Shown here: positions 13,857 to 20,419 of the stretch, piece by piece
Numbering within the stretch: position 1 is the first letter of the stretch
Layout of the letters: each line of letters starts with the position of its first letter
Source of the DNA: CAVOBC01 sp963693635
GTDB taxonomy: Bacteria; Pseudomonadota; Gammaproteobacteria; Pseudomonadales; Azotimanducaceae
Reading direction: 5' to 3'
Length of the DNA stretch: 20,419 nt
Assembly (NCBI GenBank): GCA_963693635.1
Contig: CAVOBC010000036.1
Span: 1-20,419, forward strand
Translations under genes and position numbers: made by a program
The notes under the pieces: generated by a model
What the model saw: the letters and a program-made list of their open reading frames with translations, nothing else
Databases searched by the model: none
What the model was told of the DNA's origin: nothing

Positions 13857-15422
13857 CTATGCAAAGGCCGTGGGCTTGGGCGACTCATCGGCACTGCGCA
13901 TCAACGCCCGCGCCAGTCGCGCCATCATTTCGGCGCCGGTGACGCTGCCGGGGTCCAAATTGTTCAGCTCCTCCGGGTCGTCGTGGAGATCAAAAAGTTC
14001 CGCCCCTTCATAGCCTTGATAAAGCGTCAGACGTGCGTCTTCGGTGACAAGTGTGCGCATTCGAAGTGGCACCCCGACCCCCAGCAGGTCCGCCATTTGA
14101 TCCTCCTCGATGAGCAGTTGATCGCGAACGCGCGTGGACGGGTCTGTCAGCATCTCACTCGCATTGGCTCCCTGCATGCCATGGAATCCTGCGAGCCCCG
14201 CCTGCGCCAATAATGTCGGGCCAATATCGATCGAGGATATCAAACCGTCGCTCACCCCCGCCACAATGCCTGGCACGTGCATCAGCAACGGCACACGTGT
14301 ACAACCGCTGTAGTGCATGCCACCTTTGAGCATGACGCCGTGATCGCCGAACATGTCGCCATGGTCACCCGTGAAGACAATGATCGTATTGTCATCCATG
14401 CCAAGCCCCTTGAGTTGCGCAAGGATCTCGCCAATGCTGTCGTCGATCATCGAGACCATGCCGTATTCTTTCGCAGCCATCTCGCGCAGTTCAATTTCGG
14501 TCGGGGCAAACATGTTGACGCCCCGACGCAGGCCGGCCGGGCCCTCTTCAATCACTTTCTTGTAGTGAGGCGCCGACTGTTCGTGCCGGTCACCATATGT
14601 CGATGGCATAACATAGTCGGCCGGTGAGTACATATCAAAGTACTTGCCGGGCGGCGTGAACGGGTGATGGGGATCGGGAAACGACACAACGGCCATGAAG
14701 GGCGTCTCTGGCTGCACCGCGCGCTCGCGCAGGAACCGGGTCGCAACATCGGCGATATACCGGGTGGGATACAGTTCCTCCGGCGTGCCCGTCTTGCGCG
14801 TCATGTGTGAAGGCGAATCCCACGGCAGCGCACCCGCGTCACCCTGAATGGTTTTCGGATCGACGCCCTGCGCGAGCAGCCACTGGTAGTAGTGGCCGCC
14901 ACATTGATCCGAATGCGCGACGACAAGATCCACCTCGCCGAAGCCATAGTAGTCGTCCGGCATCTCGACCTGCTCGGACATGTGTCGTTGAAGATTCTCA
15001 TAGTCATCCCAGCCATCCGGGTAATGGTCAAAGTGAATCGCGTCGCCGGCTGCCATCTTGTCGGTCTGGCGCTTCGCCGCCGAGGCCATGATGTTCATGT
15101 TCTGCAGATGGCACTTGCCGAGGTGCGCCGTGTGGTAGCCCGCGTCTTTCAGTAGCCGCGGAAAGGTCTGCTGGCGCCAGTCAAGGGCGATGCCGTTATA
15201 GCGACTGCCGTGCACCGACGGCAATCGGCTGGTGAAAATGGACGAACGATTCGGCTGGCATATCGGATTGGCGACATACGCCTTGTCAAACCGGACCGAA
15301 GTTGCAGCGAGCGCATCCAGGTGCGGTGTTCGGACCACGGTGTTGCCTCCAAAACCCGTGTGATCCGGCCGGTGCTGATCGGTCATAATCATTAGGATGT
15401 TGGGCTGCGCGGTCAGGCTCAT
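13857..15422 (-). CDS. Type I sulfatase (alkaline-phosphatase superfamily)
   Basis: A 521-residue sulfatase hydrolysing sulfate esters with a formylglycine and Ca/Mg. The N-terminus NILMIMTDQHRPDH holds metal ligands D15 and Q16 (DQ in place of the commoner DD). The formylglycine site is C55-Q-P-N58-R59, fitting CxPxR, with Asn at the position that is usually Ser or Cys. L101-G-K103 and H105, the H252-H253-P cluster, T351-G-D353-H354-G-D and K366 are the other expected active-site elements; all are present. No signal peptide or lipobox is seen, so it may be cytoplasmic, which would need uptake of the sulfated substrate or sulfonate/phosphonate-type chemistry. The ATG at 15422 has only a weak ribosome site. 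It converges with the dehydratase and diverges from the GST gene. No sulfatase-modifying enzyme lies in the window, so maturation depends on one elsewhere. Confidence 0.92.
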   Translation of the reverse strand: MSLTAQPNILMIMTDQHRPDHTGFGGNTVVRTPHLDALAATSVRFDKAYVANPICQPNRSSIFTSRLPSVHGSRYNGIALDWRQQTFPRLLKDAGYHTAHLGKCHLQNMNIMASAAKRQTDKMAAGDAIHFDHYPDGWDDYENLQRHMSEQVEMPDDYYGFGEVDLVVAHSDQCGGHYYQWLLAQGVDPKTIQGDAGALPWDSPSHMTRKTGTPEELYPTRYIADVATRFLRERAVQPETPFMAVVSFPDPHHPFTPPGKYFDMYSPADYVMPSTYGDRHEQSAPHYKKVIEEGPAGLRRGVNMFAPTEIELREMAAKEYGMVSMIDDSIGEILAQLKGLGMDDNTIIVFTGDHGDMFGDHGVMLKGGMHYSGCTRVPLLMHVPGIVAGVSDGLISSIDIGPTLLAQAGLAGFHGMQGANASEMLTDPSTRVRDQLLIEEDQMADLLGVGVPLRMRTLVTEDARLTLYQGYEGAELFDLHDDPEELNNLDPGSVTGAEMMARLARALMRSADESPKPTAFA

Positions 15423-15655
15423 GGTGATTGCTCATTGTCATGGAGGCAACATTAGTCAAGATCAGGGGCAAATCGCCTAGTCCACATACACGCGATGTTG
15501 TGACGACTCTTACCGGCCCAGACTCGATCCCGTGGCTGGACATGCCTGCAATGGATGCCCCACCGGAATGTCATACTACGAACAAATGTCCGGCGGCGAC
15601 CCGCCTCGCCATCCATCTCACCCGCCATTTATCTCGCCAATTAGAAGGAGCAGCC

Positions 15656-16471
15656 ATGGCCGACTTACGGATTTTCTCTTACCTGCCCAATCCCCGTATC
15701 TGGAAATCGACCATTACCGCACGGCTAGGCGGCGTCGATGTTGAAGTGACAGGCGCCCCCGCTGGTCAGATCGGGACCTGGCTTTGGGACTTTGACGCGC
15801 ACCCTATGACCGATGAGGAAGCCGCCGACGATAGTACGCGGGTGCGCGGCCGCACCGGCTTCAGCGCTGATCTGCACAAGACTGCCGCGTTCGTCCGCGC
15901 CCATCCGTATGGAACGGTCCCGGCTGCATTCAGCGGTGACGGCCAAACCGGCATCTTTGAGTCCAACAGCATCATGCGGGCCGTCGCTCGACTCGCCCCC
16001 GCGAGCAGTGGGATCTATGGCACCGATCCTTTCTCAGCATCGCGGATTGACTCATTCCTGGACGTGTCGCTGATCTTTGCCCGCAGTTCGCAGGTATACC
16101 TGCTTGGCTTTGGCACGCAGGGTGTGACGCCGGACATTTACGCGGACGCCGCACGCAGCTTTGACAATTGGTTATCAGGCATCGACGCGGCGCTCAGCAA
16201 TACGCCCTACATTGCCGGCGCGTCTCTGACCATCGCCGACGTTTGCTTTGCGTGTGAAGTGACCCTTTTCTCCCGGGAACAAGCCGCCCTGCGCCAACTT
16301 GTTGAACTGGGCGAACAACCCGTGATGACGGACTGGGACAAGAAGTACGAACGCGCGGCACGTCACTATGCTGAACTCTGTGAACATCCGGCTTTTAGCG
16401 TCGACATGGCCGACTATCTCGCGAAGCTCGGCGCAGACGTGCTGCGCGCAAAGGAACGTCACGGATCGTGA
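15656..16471 (+). CDS. Glutathione S-transferase-like protein resembling the eEF1B-gamma N-terminal region
   Basis: A 271-residue two-domain GST-like protein. ATG 15656 follows AGAAGGAG; the longer in-frame start at 15428 lacks this. The thioredoxin-like N-domain opens with FSYLPNPRIWKSTITARLGG, close to the PxNxRxxKxxIAA pattern of eEF1B-gamma, and has no Cys, Ser or Tyr at the usual catalytic site of bacterial GSTs. HPYGTVPA supplies the cis-Pro (P89), and F101-E-S-N-S is the glutathione-binding Glu-Ser motif. The helical C-domain (~125-265) has YIAGASLTIADV with the N-capping T192-x-x-D195. An insertion of about 30 acidic residues (~45-75) separates the first two strands from the cis-Pro. 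The protein could be a glutathione transferase or a non-catalytic binding module. It diverges from the sulfatase gene and converges with the NIPSNAP-like gene. Confidence 0.88.
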   Translation: MADLRIFSYLPNPRIWKSTITARLGGVDVEVTGAPAGQIGTWLWDFDAHPMTDEEAADDSTRVRGRTGFSADLHKTAAFVRAHPYGTVPAAFSGDGQTGIFESNSIMRAVARLAPASSGIYGTDPFSASRIDSFLDVSLIFARSSQVYLLGFGTQGVTPDIYADAARSFDNWLSGIDAALSNTPYIAGASLTIADVCFACEVTLFSREQAALRQLVELGEQPVMTDWDKKYERAARHYAELCEHPAFSVDMADYLAKLGADVLRAKERHGS

Positions 16472-16583
16472 CAATTTCTTGCAGATCGCGACCGGACTGA
16501 CAGGATAGCTATTACGTCCAAACGTCAGTGCGCGCCGCAGGAAATGTAATGTTTGTTAGCAAGCGACTCCCAAGAAATTGTCA
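16469..16583. repeat. Perfect 13-bp inverted repeat, 115 bp overall, at the GST 3' end
   Basis: TGACAATTTCTTG (16469-16481) and CAAGAAATTGTCA (16571-16583) are exact reverse complements 89 bases apart; the first arm includes the GST stop codon. The interior holds no gene. It could be a small non-autonomous element (MITE-like) or a long-range 3' stem between convergent genes. Confidence 0.75.
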
Positions 16584-16589
16584 GGATGA

Positions 16590-16605
16590 CAACTTTGGGA
16601 CAAAG
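16590..16605 (-). terminator. Small hairpin after the NIPSNAP-like gene
   Basis: CTTTG and CAAAG pair around a 3-nt loop just downstream of the TAG at 16608 on the minus strand; TTGTC follows. It is too short for a confident intrinsic terminator. Confidence 0.25.
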
Positions 16606-16607
16606 AA

Positions 16608-16964
16608 CTAGCTCGCAGCGGCCCGCATAAAACGAACGTTCATGTGCAGGTATGCGGACGGGTTCGGATGCTGCGCCCAGACGGCCTTCCAGCCATCGCC
16701 CCCCATGATCTTGCCAAACTGCTCGTCGCGCACGGCCTTGCTTGGCCAGCGGATGATCCAGCATACGTTGGGCTGCCCGTTCTCGGACACCTGCGGATTC
16801 GAACCGGTGACCTCGGCATCGACCCCGTCGTCAACCCAGAAATCGATCACGTCCAGGTTCGCTCGCAGCCACGGTGCCGCAAGTTTGTCGCCCCACTCCC
16901 GGTACGCCGAGAACCACTCAGGGTCGATCGTGTAGTCACGTACTTCAACAATAGCGTCGCTCAT
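16608..16964 (-). CDS. NIPSNAP-like dimeric alpha/beta-barrel protein
   Basis: A 118-residue single-domain protein. VEVRDYTIDPEWFSAYREWGDKLAAPWL (beta strand, then helix) followed by IDFWVDDG, a hydrophobic NVCWIIRWPSKAVRDEQFGKI segment and a late Trp-rich helix matches the ferredoxin-like NIPSNAP / stress-responsive A/B-barrel group, which forms dimers. Many such proteins are small monooxygenases or have unassigned roles in catabolic operons. The start at ATG 16964 has AGAGGA about 9 nt upstream. Its stop lies near the inverted repeat at 16469-16583, and it converges with the GST gene. The HpcH/HpaI aldolase follows upstream on the same strand with a 223-nt gap, so joint transcription is possible but not shown. 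Family call is moderately firm; function unknown. Confidence 0.8.
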   Translation of the reverse strand: MSDAIVEVRDYTIDPEWFSAYREWGDKLAAPWLRANLDVIDFWVDDGVDAEVTGSNPQVSENGQPNVCWIIRWPSKAVRDEQFGKIMGGDGWKAVWAQHPNPSAYLHMNVRFMRAAAS

Positions 16965-17187
16965 GGTCCGTTCCTCTTCGGCTTACTATCAAACTGCCAA
17001 TCTTGACCGCGCTCACCCAGCCTGAAAGTAGCCCCGCGTTATCAAGACGACATGGGCAAGCACTCTCAACTCACGCACCAACCTGCCGCGCCAACTTTCC
17101 TCGCCAAGGGTCGTGGGGCCCTCGAACACCGGACGCCAACTGGGCGCCCGGTGAACCTCGCAGGATCAAACCCGCGTTCGACAGGGA

Positions 17188-17934
17188 CTAGCGAACGCCG
17201 TCAAGCCCGTTCTTGATACCTTCCGATGCCCACTCATTCCACGGCAGCGTGAAGAACCGGTAGCCCTTCTCGATCAGCGTCGCGGGTTCGATGCCAGGCG
17301 GGACGAAGTACATGCCGGGCGCGACGCCCGCTTTTGCACAAGCTTCGGCAATCTTGTCGAGCGCAGCGTGATACTTCGAATTCGTGTAATCGAGGGCGAC
17401 GTCGAGATTGATCGACAGGTCAGAGGGCCCGATTAGCAACACGTCGATACCAGGAACACTCAGGATGTCGTCGATAGCATCCAGCGCTTCGACCGTCTCG
17501 ATCATGGGGATGATGAGCAGATGCTCGTTGACGATGTCCATGTACTCACGATAGGTCTTGAACTCGCCCCACTCGCCGCGCGGACCGGCTGAACTGCGAA
17601 CACCCGCAAACGGGTACTTGCACCAGCTAACCATGTCGATCGCTTCCTGCCTGGAATTGATCATCGGCGAAATGATGCCCTTGGCTCCCTGATCGAGTGC
17701 GAAACAGATCTCGTCCTGGCGGTTCTCGCCAACCCGAATGATGGGGATCGCCTCACGGCCGCGCATCGACCGAATCGGCACATGCATCTCTTTGATCGCG
17801 TCGAAGGAATGCTGCGTATCAAAAAGTAGAAAATCGTAACCTGTACTCGCGAGAAAGCCGGCTTCACTGCTGGCGCCTGCGGTCGTCCCGATGGCTGTTT
17901 TGCCTGCCTTCAACATGTCTTTGACACGATTCAT
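17188..17934 (-). CDS. HpcH/HpaI-type class II pyruvate aldolase
   Basis: A 248-residue metal-dependent aldolase that reversibly cleaves 2-keto-(3-deoxy-)4-hydroxy acids to pyruvate and an aldehyde. Active-site residues of E. coli HpaI (His45, Arg70, Glu149, Asp175) all appear with a constant offset of three: H42 in FDTQHS, R67 in IIRV, E146 in IPMIETVEA and D172 in GPSDLS. KGIISPMINS and GVRSSAGP are further family hallmarks. Length is normal for the family. ATG 17934 is preceded by AGAGG at 11-12 nt. With an acid-sugar-type dehydratase 3.4 kb away, a role in splitting 2-keto-3-deoxy sugar acids is plausible; aromatic meta-cleavage (the HpaI role) is the alternative. It lies next to the Baeyer-Villiger monooxygenase gene on the same strand, 335 nt away. 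Confidence 0.93.
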   Translation of the reverse strand: MNRVKDMLKAGKTAIGTTAGASSEAGFLASTGYDFLLFDTQHSFDAIKEMHVPIRSMRGREAIPIIRVGENRQDEICFALDQGAKGIISPMINSRQEAIDMVSWCKYPFAGVRSSAGPRGEWGEFKTYREYMDIVNEHLLIIPMIETVEALDAIDDILSVPGIDVLLIGPSDLSINLDVALDYTNSKYHAALDKIAEACAKAGVAPGMYFVPPGIEPATLIEKGYRFFTLPWNEWASEGIKNGLDGVR

Positions 17935-18269
17935 CTTGTTATTGGCCTCTAAAGATAAGACTGATCACGTGCGTTCGACGAGACGCCCCAACTGGAGCGC
18001 CGTGCGACAACGTTTGTGGTGAGGCCCCGAGTGTAGCACTCGCGGCAGTGGGAAGGAGTCAAGGCCCGCGAACGAGATGAGCGTCGAGGCCAGCGTTCGG
18101 ACACGGTCTAACAAGATGTGCTTGTCCGCCAGCTTCGAAGGAATCACTGCAGCCGGTTGGCCTCGTCCGGTCCCGCTCTCTCGACAGAAACCGTGGATCA
18201 ATCTTCACGGGTGAACGACTGCACAGGTCGTCGCACGCCCGGCACCAACGACCATCAAATCGCCATGAA
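17935..18269. other. Intergenic stretch between the monooxygenase and aldolase genes
   Basis: No gene recognised on either strand; short frames here have no ribosome site and unlikely composition. One perfect 6-bp hairpin, CGAGTG-TAG-CACTCG (18028-18042), lies inside. It could end the monooxygenase transcript, though no T run follows on the minus strand. Confidence 0.5.
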
Positions 18270-19931
18270 CTACGCTTGCAGGACAAAGCCCTCGTAGTCG
18301 TTCGCGGCAACCTCATCACACTTCTTGCGATAGTTGCCGACCCCACCCACATAGGGCATGAAGATGCGCGGCTTGCCTGGAATGTTTGCGCCCAGATACC
18401 ACGAGTTACAGGTCGGCGCCGTCAGCATAGTGCCAACCGCCGCCTGATTGACATGTTCAATCCAGTTATCTTCCGCCTCGGTAGTTGCCTCGATGGTGCG
18501 GAACTGGTGCTCGTCCATATGCGCGATGCAATCGGAGATCCATTCGACATGCTGTTCGATCGATACCAGCATGTTGCTCAGTACCGACGGGCTGCCGGGG
18601 CCGGTGATCGTGAAGAGATTCGGAAAGCCCGAAACCTGCAGGCCGAGATAGGTGCGCGGGCCCGCCTCCCAACGGTTGGATAATGGCTCACCGTCACGCC
18701 CACGGATATCCATGCCGAGCAACGCGCCCGTCATCGCGTCAAAGCCTGTAGCGTAGACGAGCGCGTCAAATTCAAAGTGCCCCTGCGCGGTCTGGACGCC
18801 GGTTTCAGTGATGCGCTCGATGCCGCCTTCGCTCAGGTCAACGAGCGACACGTTGTCCTGGTTGAAGGCTTTGAAATAGTCCGTGTCGATAACCGGCCGC
18901 TTGCAGCCAATCGGATAGCCGCGCGGCATCAGTTTCTCGGCTGTCGCCGGATCCTCGATAACCCTTGCAACCTGGTCCCGATACATCTCGCAGGCAAGTT
19001 CGTTGGCGTCCAGATTCATCTGCACATCCAGGAAATGTCGGACCGCAAGGAAGCCCTCCTCTTCGCCGAGGGCGCGGCGCTCCTCTGCCGTTGTCTCGAG
19101 CAGGTTAGCGTCAGGCATCACGAGGTCTGCGCCGCCAAAACCAAAGCCGTAGCCGACGATGCCGGCGATCGACTCCCGCTGGTTCTTGCGAATCTCCCCG
19201 TAATTAGCCTTCGCTTTTTGCCGAAAGTCCTCGGTTAACGGCCGGTTGAACGCTGGCATCGTGTAGTTGGGTGTGCGCTGAAAGACCGTGAGATGTTGCG
19301 CCGTCTCGGCAATGACAGGTATCGCCTGAATGCCAGACGATCCTGTACCAATGATGCCAACGCGAGTCGTCGAAAAGTCGACGCCGTCGTGCGGCCACTC
19401 GCCCGTGTGATAAAAGTCGCCTGCGAACGTCTCGGCACCCTCAATGTCGGGCTTGTTCGGCACCGACAGGCACCCTGTCGCCATGACGCAAAAGCGTGCC
19501 TCGAACGCTTCCCCCGCTTCCGTCTGCACCTTCCAGCGGTTGCTCTCGGCCGCAAAGTGGGCGCCCACAACACGGGTCTCGAGTTGGATGTCGCGCAGAA
19601 GGTCGAACCGTTCGGCCACGTGATTGGCATAGTCCAGAATCTCTGGTTGGCCGGCCATCACCTCGGCCCAGTTCCACTCCTGCTCCAATTCGTCAGAAAA
19701 CGAATACGAGTATTCCATGCTCGGGATATCGCACCGGGCGCCGGGATATCGATTCCAATACCAGGTGCCACCCACCCCGCTGCCGGCTTCCAGCACGCGC
19801 ACGGAGAGCCCGAGTCCTCGCAGTCGATGCAACATGTACATGCCGGCGAAACCGGCACCAACGACAATGGCATCCAGTTGAGTGGCGGCGGTGTCTCTCT
19901 CGCTCTGCGTGGTTGAATCTGACTCGGTCAC
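18270..19931 (-). CDS. Baeyer-Villiger monooxygenase (flavin-dependent, phenylacetone/cyclohexanone monooxygenase type)
   Basis: A 553-residue FAD- and NADPH-dependent type I BVMO that inserts oxygen next to a ketone to form an ester or lactone. In order: FAD Rossmann loop G25-A-G-F-A-G30, GGTWYWNRYPGARCD (54-68), ATG before the BVMO fingerprint F169-A-G-D-F-Y-H175-T-G-E-W179-P, second Rossmann loop G195-T-G-S-S-G200 (NADPH), YPIGCKR (339-345; R345 fits the catalytic Arg337 of phenylacetone monooxygenase), and the ATGFD motif at 394-398. Length is typical and no signal peptide is present. It starts at GTG 19931 with GAGGG about 7 nt upstream; no ATG fits as well. Substrates could be cyclic, aromatic or terpenoid ketones. 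An SDR and esterase-fold hydrolases, the usual partners of BVMOs, are elsewhere in the window but not adjacent. Confidence 0.95.
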   Translation of the reverse strand: MTESDSTTQSERDTAATQLDAIVVGAGFAGMYMLHRLRGLGLSVRVLEAGSGVGGTWYWNRYPGARCDIPSMEYSYSFSDELEQEWNWAEVMAGQPEILDYANHVAERFDLLRDIQLETRVVGAHFAAESNRWKVQTEAGEAFEARFCVMATGCLSVPNKPDIEGAETFAGDFYHTGEWPHDGVDFSTTRVGIIGTGSSGIQAIPVIAETAQHLTVFQRTPNYTMPAFNRPLTEDFRQKAKANYGEIRKNQRESIAGIVGYGFGFGGADLVMPDANLLETTAEERRALGEEEGFLAVRHFLDVQMNLDANELACEMYRDQVARVIEDPATAEKLMPRGYPIGCKRPVIDTDYFKAFNQDNVSLVDLSEGGIERITETGVQTAQGHFEFDALVYATGFDAMTGALLGMDIRGRDGEPLSNRWEAGPRTYLGLQVSGFPNLFTITGPGSPSVLSNMLVSIEQHVEWISDCIAHMDEHQFRTIEATTEAEDNWIEHVNQAAVGTMLTAPTCNSWYLGANIPGKPRIFMPYVGGVGNYRKKCDEVAANDYEGFVLQA

Positions 19932-19964
19932 TGCTGAACCCTCAAGGAATATGAAGAGAAGATA

Positions 19965-19985
19965 GAAGGCCTGATGACGGCCTTC
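19965..19985. promoter_or_regulatory. Hairpin in the monooxygenase leader
   Basis: GAAGGCC (19965-19971) and GGCCTTC (19979-19985) pair perfectly over 7 bp around a 7-nt loop, about 35 nt upstream of the GTG at 19931. On the plus strand a T run follows (GATTTTT). As nothing is transcribed on plus here, a leader structure or operator for the monooxygenase seems more likely. Confidence 0.4.
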
Positions 19986-20165
19986 GGCTTAGACGATTTT
20001 TAGGTGAGTTGGGTGAATACAACCCGGCGAAGTCTGCCAAGGTTTGCGCCCAGTATCAAAACGTAGCTGTGCGCCACATCCGACCATGCCCGGACACCCC
20101 AACGGGGTCAATACCGCCTTTTTCTGCGTCTGCTTTGGCACCAACGCTTTGAGACCGTGAAACAC

Positions 20166-20182
20166 CCAGGCGCCGCGCCTGG
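20166..20182. promoter_or_regulatory. Perfect 7-bp hairpin CCAGGCG-CCG-CGCCTGG
   Basis: It lies in the 404-nt divergent region between the monooxygenase and the gene starting at 20336. No gene was found in that region. It may be an operator or structure. Confidence 0.35.
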
Positions 20183-20305
20183 CGGCCTTGACCGCGACGC
20201 CACCAACAGAGTGGAAGATACGTCACAGGCGTTCTGATTGGCCGCGAGGTGCTTTCAACGAGGGGCCTCCTGTGCGGGCTTCTCATGAAGAGCTTCCTGT
20301 GAGCG

Positions 20306-20323
20306 GCGTCTTAGGAAAGACGC
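20306..20323 (+). promoter_or_regulatory. Leader hairpin directly before the ribosome site of the last gene
   Basis: GCGTCTT-AGGA-AAGACGC is a 7-bp stem with a 4-nt loop ending 3 nt before AGGAG (20327-20331). Pairing this close to the ribosome site could influence translation of the gene starting at 20336. Confidence 0.4.
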
Positions 20324-20335
20324 AAAAGGAGTTAC

Positions 20336-20419
20336 GTGAACATAGACCAACAACTCGTGGACCTTTACGTCACGGGACAGTTATCAGGTGACCCGCTTGA
20401 GGAGTTCGAGCTCGACTTG
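20336..20419 (+). CDS. Start of an unidentified protein, cut by the window edge
   Basis: A GTG at 20336 follows AAAAGGAG at 4-5 nt and opens a frame to the window end (28 codons). The product begins MNIDQQLVDLYVTGQL, then an acidic EEFELDL stretch. Helical openings of the type LVDLYVTGQLS-EEFE are common at the N-terminus of zinc-finger anti-sigma/membrane proteins, but 28 residues are not enough for a family call. Confidence 0.6.
   Translation, partial: MNIDQQLVDLYVTGQLSGDPLEEFELDL

Noticed and set aside
15428..15655. Upstream extension of the GST-like protein
   Set aside because: No ribosome site and low-quality composition; AGAAGGAG precedes ATG 15656 and the thioredoxin-like fold begins there.
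16785..16830. tRNA T-arm-like sequence (GGTTCGAATCC) on the minus strand
   Set aside because: Only three of five T-stem pairs form, and there is no acceptor, D or anticodon arm. It lies inside the well-supported NIPSNAP-like reading frame.
19293..19916. 207-codon plus-strand frame opposite the monooxygenase
   Set aside because: It is an antisense shadow of a strongly supported BVMO with all motifs in place.

Overview
The window reads as a G+C-rich bacterial chromosome segment, probably from a marine or host-associated proteobacterium. This is inferred from gene content (sulfatases, enolase-superfamily dehydratase, RraA-like and HpcH/HpaI aldolases, a Baeyer-Villiger monooxygenase, NIPSNAP and DUF4242 proteins) and from clear Shine-Dalgarno sites. 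No rRNA, tRNA, CRISPR array or intact insertion sequence was found, so the taxon cannot be fixed. The intact reading frames I accept cover about 73% of the window. That is low for a free-living bacterium, and part of the shortfall is three recognisable decayed genes.

Layout. 1-3.1 kb: a 3'-incomplete beta-lactamase-fold serine hydrolase (minus), a small DUF4242 protein (plus), a non-coding stretch with a 12-bp tandem repeat, and a classical SDR oxidoreductase (minus) whose leader holds a hexamer repeat. 3.2-4.5 kb: a decay zone with the C-terminal part of a HipA-type kinase, then a sulfatase reduced to its two ends with the formylglycine cysteine replaced by Arg. 4.5-8.6 kb: one very large SNF2-family ATPase (1345 aa) starting 3 nt after the stop of the sulfatase remnant. 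8.7-11.5 kb: an exported serine hydrolase (minus) and a Sel1-repeat gene broken by one stop and two frameshifts. 11.6-20 kb: a metabolic block with an RraA-like aldolase/decarboxylase, a mandelate-racemase-type enolase-superfamily enzyme, an intact sulfatase, a GST resembling the N-terminal part of eukaryotic eEF1B-gamma, a NIPSNAP-like protein, an HpcH/HpaI aldolase and a Baeyer-Villiger monooxygenase. The last 84 bases start another plus-strand gene.

Working together (inference). The metabolic block holds the enzyme types needed to desulfate a substrate (sulfatase), dehydrate an acid sugar to a 2-keto-3-deoxy acid (enolase superfamily) and cleave it to pyruvate and an aldehyde (HpcH/HpaI, perhaps the RraA-like enzyme), with SDR and BVMO oxidations nearby. 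The genes lie on alternating strands with separate leaders, so this is a neighbourhood and not one operon; substrates cannot be read from sequence. The most striking direct observations are the gene remnants on both sides of the large SNF2 ATPase, the Sel1 pseudogene with a conserved Trp codon turned to TGA, the KxH variant in the enolase-superfamily protein, and several short repeats and palindromes in gene leaders.
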